From Actinidia chinensis (Eukaryota > Streptophyta > Magnoliopsida > Ericales > Actinidiaceae): DNA of 10,000 nt. This document shows positions 8,463 through 10,000 of the stretch, one piece after another (position 1 is the first letter of the stretch; each line of letters begins with the position of its first letter). Where the stretch lies: NCBI GenBank assembly GCA_009663005.1, contig CM018895.1:13672507-13682506 (forward strand), given 5' to 3'. A model generated the notes under the pieces. The model worked only from the letters and a program-made list of their open reading frames with translations. It made no database searches and was not told where the DNA came from. The position numbers were made by a program, and so were the translations under genes.

Positions 8463-8474
8463 AAAAAAAAAAAG
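8463..8474 (+). other. Decayed terminal polypurine tract; element edge
   Basis: A run of 11 A followed by G stands where related elements have AAAAAGGGGGAG directly before the 3' LTR. The upstream context ATTCGTGATCATG matches that setting as remembered. The sequence after it (ATGTAGAACTAGAG) does not resemble the start of the 5' LTR, so the recognisable element ends here. Confidence 0.45.
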
Positions 8475-8667
8475 ATGTAGAACTAGAGTTTATAAGTATT
8501 GCAGATTTAAATGGGTGAGCTCTTTCATAAAACCACTTCAAGAGACATCGTTTCCTGCACCATTCGACATGAGAACTTGATGTTAGACCTCACATCATAA
8601 TTTACATAATATTTTGAGTCGTATTATTTATATATTTTTTTATATAAATACTTACCCTATTCGGAAG
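8475..8667. other. Intergenic DNA, possibly a repeat remnant
   Basis: No gene is seen. ACCATTCGACATGAGAACTTGATG (8559-8582) followed by TAGACCTCACATC resembles dispersed plant repeats that carry CGATGTGGGAC-like words, but I cannot name the family. TATATAAATA at 8641-8650 is a good TATA-box match without a downstream gene. It sits in a longer A/T run. Confidence 0.3.
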
Positions 8668-8934
8668 TCAAATCCTATGTATTAAGTTTTCGCAACGAAA
8701 TTTAAAAGCTTTTTCGGGCTTCAAGCCAGAGACCCTCTCCTGTTGCTCTCTTGAAGACGGTTTGTATTCATCTCTATTCTGAATATCTCTTTCCATATCA
8801 TTAGCAATGATCACAAGTTTCTTCATGCCTCTTTATTCTCCTGCTGACAGACTTCTATTCCTCTTCGTTGCAAGTATCAAAACTTGAGTCCTTAGCTCTT
8901 GAACTTCATTCCTCGAATTTTAACGTCGAGCCAT
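8668..8934 (-). pseudogene. Possible decayed coding remnant, charged N-terminal type
   Basis: Read on the minus strand, ATG at 8934 opens MARR, then a stop (8922-8920), then NSRNEVQELRTQV and onward, then a second stop (8835-8833). From the ATG at 8826 a 52-codon frame with many Asp, Glu, Lys and Arg residues runs to TGA at 8668. The MARR..N..EVQELR.QV start resembles the N-terminus of some plant Ty3/gypsy Gag proteins, but no capsid or zinc knuckle follows and homology is not certain. It could be chance. If real, it is a fragment of a different element lying opposite to the copia copy. A second short ATGGCTCG start (about 9105 on the minus strand) also closes quickly. Confidence 0.25.
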
Positions 8935-9357
8935 ATTTGAAACCGAGCATGCACACTGAATACTGAGTTGCCATGGGTCATTAATTGCTTCAATATGCAG
9001 TCCTATTCACTACTAACTTTTCATCTTGTGGAGTTAATGATCCTTTAGTCTACTTATGCAGCATGCAAACCGCGCAACTGCATCATCTCAGCATCACGAG
9101 CCATTGTTATGAGAGGATCTTTTTGAGATAAGGGTAATGAACGCCAGATTTCTGGTTGTACTTAGGCACATCAATTCAATCAACTTTATTTTGCGAGAAA
9201 AAGAGAAGCCATTTTTAAAACTAAGGAAAGAAACTGGTATCAGTAAATGAAATTGTTCTTCAAAGACGCGGAAGGAGGAAAGAAGAAGAGAATTATTTTG
9301 GGAGCTAGGAAAGAGATTTTTTTCAGACAAATACTAGCCTAAAAGCTCCTCCTTCTT
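8935..9357. other. Intergenic stretch without a recognised gene
   Basis: Nothing convincing is found. A minus-strand frame of 78 codons (9094-9330) is Ser/Leu/Phe-rich with no known motif. On that strand it starts with a CT-rich region, which might be an old 5' untranslated region, but there is no TATA box or continued coding to support a gene. Confidence 0.4.
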
Positions 9358-9402
9358 TGTCACAGCCCGCCCGTACCATTGACAAACAATCCTCGAATTA
9401 CG

Positions 9403-9471
9403 ATTTTATTTTTACTTGTTATTTTTACTTTGTATTTTATTTTTTATTTTTTATTTTATTTTTTTTTTTTT
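9403..9471. repeat. T/A low-complexity tract
   Basis: Repeated TTTTATTTT and TTTACTT words end in a run of 12 T. Such tracts are frequent upstream of plant core promoters and inside LTR U3 regions. A 91-codon plus-strand frame through it (9416-9691) encodes a Phe/Ile-rich peptide only because of the T-richness and is not called as a gene. Confidence 0.8.
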
Positions 9472-9480
9472 GATCACATG

Positions 9481-9497
9481 CGTCATCACCTGCGTCA
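9481..9497. promoter_or_regulatory. as-1-like element (two TGACG boxes)
   Basis: CGTCA occurs at 9481-9485 and 9493-9497, so on the minus strand two TGACG boxes are separated by exactly 7 bases. That is the spacing of the classical as-1 element bound by TGA-type bZIP factors. It lies 30 bp upstream of a TATA box, again the arrangement seen in known as-1 promoters. Binding is inferred from the pattern. Confidence 0.55.
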
Positions 9498-9525
9498 CTC
9501 GCACCTATTCCCTGTCAAATCTCAT

Positions 9526-9535
9526 CTATAAATTC
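9526..9535 (+). promoter_or_regulatory. TATA box
   Basis: CTATAAATTC is a good plant TATA match. A transcription start about 30-35 bases downstream would fall near 9555-9562, where CA dinucleotides occur (9554-9555 and 9561-9562) in a CT-rich setting (CTTGTCTTCTCTCTTACCA). This gives the promoter a plus direction. Confidence 0.55.
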
Positions 9536-9561
9536 ACCTTGTCTTCTCTCTTACCAAGCGC

Positions 9562-10000
9562 ATATTCCTGTTCTCATTCTTCATACTCTGAAGCTAAACT
9601 TTTTCTTCCTAGGCTTCAGCCTATCATCATCTTCTGCTTCAGAAGAAGATGTAGCAATCGCAATCGTCTATGCATACAGTCTAAATTCTAAAGAAAGATG
9701 CAACATCACAACTTGAATTCACAAACAACAGAAGCAGACTAGTCTTGACATTTTCATCTTCTAAGCAAGATTATTCTTGATCATGTTTTTCTAAGATGAA
9801 GTCATCTTCTCTTCTTCTCCATCATGGATTTTTCTCCATGATAATTCTGTGACAGAGAGGAAGCACATATGATATGGGATCCTCACTCATACTCAATCTT
9901 TCTGATTCTTGCCTCACCTTCCTGGATTCAATTTAGCAAGCTTTCAATCAATTTATCGTTCAGATATACTTCATCATGAATGGGGAGCAATCTTCGTAGG
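9562..10000 (+). other. Putative 5' leader with several tiny upstream ORFs
   Basis: If transcription starts near 9562, the RNA leader is CT/GAA-rich and contains many short ORFs: AUG-UAG with no codon between (9649-9654), then 9670-9684, 9698-9742, 9783-9794, 9796-9852, 9824-9841, 9869-9979 (36 codons) and 9976-9999. Two hairpins are visible: CTTCTG 9631-9636 with CAGAAG 9640-9645, just before the AUG-UAG, and an 8-bp perfect stem ATCATGGA 9821-9828 with TCCATGAT 9835-9842. No long coding frame begins before the window ends. Introns cannot be excluded. Confidence 0.35.

Larger units (their letters stand above)
1311..8474 (+). mobile_element. Decayed Ty1/copia LTR retrotransposon, 3' LTR not found
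   Basis: In plus-strand order the region holds a 5' LTR, a tRNA-Met-type primer binding site, a UBN2-type Gag with zinc knuckle, protease, GAG-pre-integrase, integrase, reverse transcriptase, RNase H, and a purine tract. Integrase before reverse transcriptase is diagnostic of Ty1/copia. Motifs such as LLSISQLCDKG, DDIIFGATNEN, SDADYAG and HIEIRHHF are typical of plant elements, probably of the SIRE/Maximus or a nearby lineage, though the lineage is inferred. Internal spacing is close to that of an intact element, but single-base gains and losses break every domain. The tract at 8463-8474 should be followed by a 3' LTR copy, yet nothing resembling 1311-2729 appears after it in the window. The copy is therefore truncated, or its 3' LTR has been displaced. 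Confidence 0.85.
9358..10000 (+). mobile_element. Possible start of a Ty3/gypsy-type LTR (or a host gene promoter)
   Basis: TGTCACAGCCCGCCCG begins at 9358 and resembles the TGTCACGACCC-type start common in plant gypsy LTRs. It is followed, in the usual LTR layout, by a T/A-rich tract, promoter boxes, a TATA box and an untranslated leader. No matching LTR end, primer binding site or coding domain is reached before the window ends, and the bases just before 9358 are pyrimidine-rich, so this would be a 5' LTR if real. The alternative is a normal host gene promoter and 5' leader with the gene to the right. Both readings agree on the transcription direction, plus. Confidence 0.35.

Noticed and set aside
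9094..9330. Minus-strand 78-codon Ser/Leu/Phe-rich frame
   Set aside because: No homology recognised and no promoter on that strand. Composition is typical of a CT-rich tract.
9416..9691. Plus-strand 91-codon frame with an apparent signal-like hydrophobic start
   Set aside because: The hydrophobic start is the T-rich tract read as Phe, Ile and Leu. The frame runs across the as-1-like boxes and TATA box, so it lies upstream of the likely transcript.
9481..10000. Endogenous pararetrovirus-type promoter and leader
   Set aside because: The as-1 plus TATA plus many short ORFs recall such leaders, but no primer binding site or pararetroviral coding domain is in the window, and an LTR or host promoter explains it as well.
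1..10000. CRISPR array, rRNA, tRNA gene or bacterial operon
   Set aside because: No regularly spaced identical repeats with unique spacers, no tRNA cloverleaf or rRNA sequence recognised. The content is plant transposon DNA.

Overview
This window looks like AT-rich intergenic DNA of a flowering plant, most likely a dicot, made largely of decayed transposable elements. The evidence is a full-length but heavily broken Ty1/copia retrotransposon with plant-type motifs, hAT-like and MITE-like elements on its left, and a plant-style promoter at the right edge. No intact protein-coding gene is supported. The long open frames are either pieces of the broken copia polyprotein or chance frames in repeats. 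The species cannot be named from the sequence.

Layout. 1-511: a GC-rich-ended, AT-rich-cored repeat with inverted ends (hAT-like, non-autonomous). About 541-810: a MITE-like element with CCAAAC/CATTCC-type ends. 806-917: a 20-bp direct repeat and a short CCN-rich patch. 918-1310: AT-rich DNA whose left edge resembles a hAT terminus. About 1311-8474: a plus-strand copia element, made of a 5' LTR of about 1.4 kb carrying a roughly 53-bp minisatellite, a tRNA-Met-type primer binding site, gag with a zinc knuckle, then protease, GAG-pre-integrase, integrase, reverse transcriptase and RNase H in the normal copia order. A 3' non-coding leader-out and a decayed polypurine tract follow. Domain order and spacing are preserved, but the reading frame is broken dozens of times, including at catalytic sites. 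The expected 3' LTR is not found after the polypurine tract.

8475-9357 holds no recognisable gene. It contains a weak minus-strand remnant of a charged protein. From 9358 to the end, the sequence begins with TGTCACAGCCCGCCC, which resembles a Ty3/gypsy LTR start. It carries a T-rich tract, two TGACG boxes spaced exactly as in an as-1 element, a TATA box 30 bp downstream, and then a CT-rich stretch with several very short upstream-type ORFs. One of these is a bare AUG-UAG. This is the most interesting part of the window: a plausible stress- or salicylate-type promoter belonging either to a retrotransposon LTR or to a host gene beyond the window.

Functionally, the copia parts would once have worked together: LTR promoter, tRNA-primed reverse transcription, Gag particle, protease maturation and integrase insertion. 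As it stands, the copy cannot encode any of these proteins and is a fossil.
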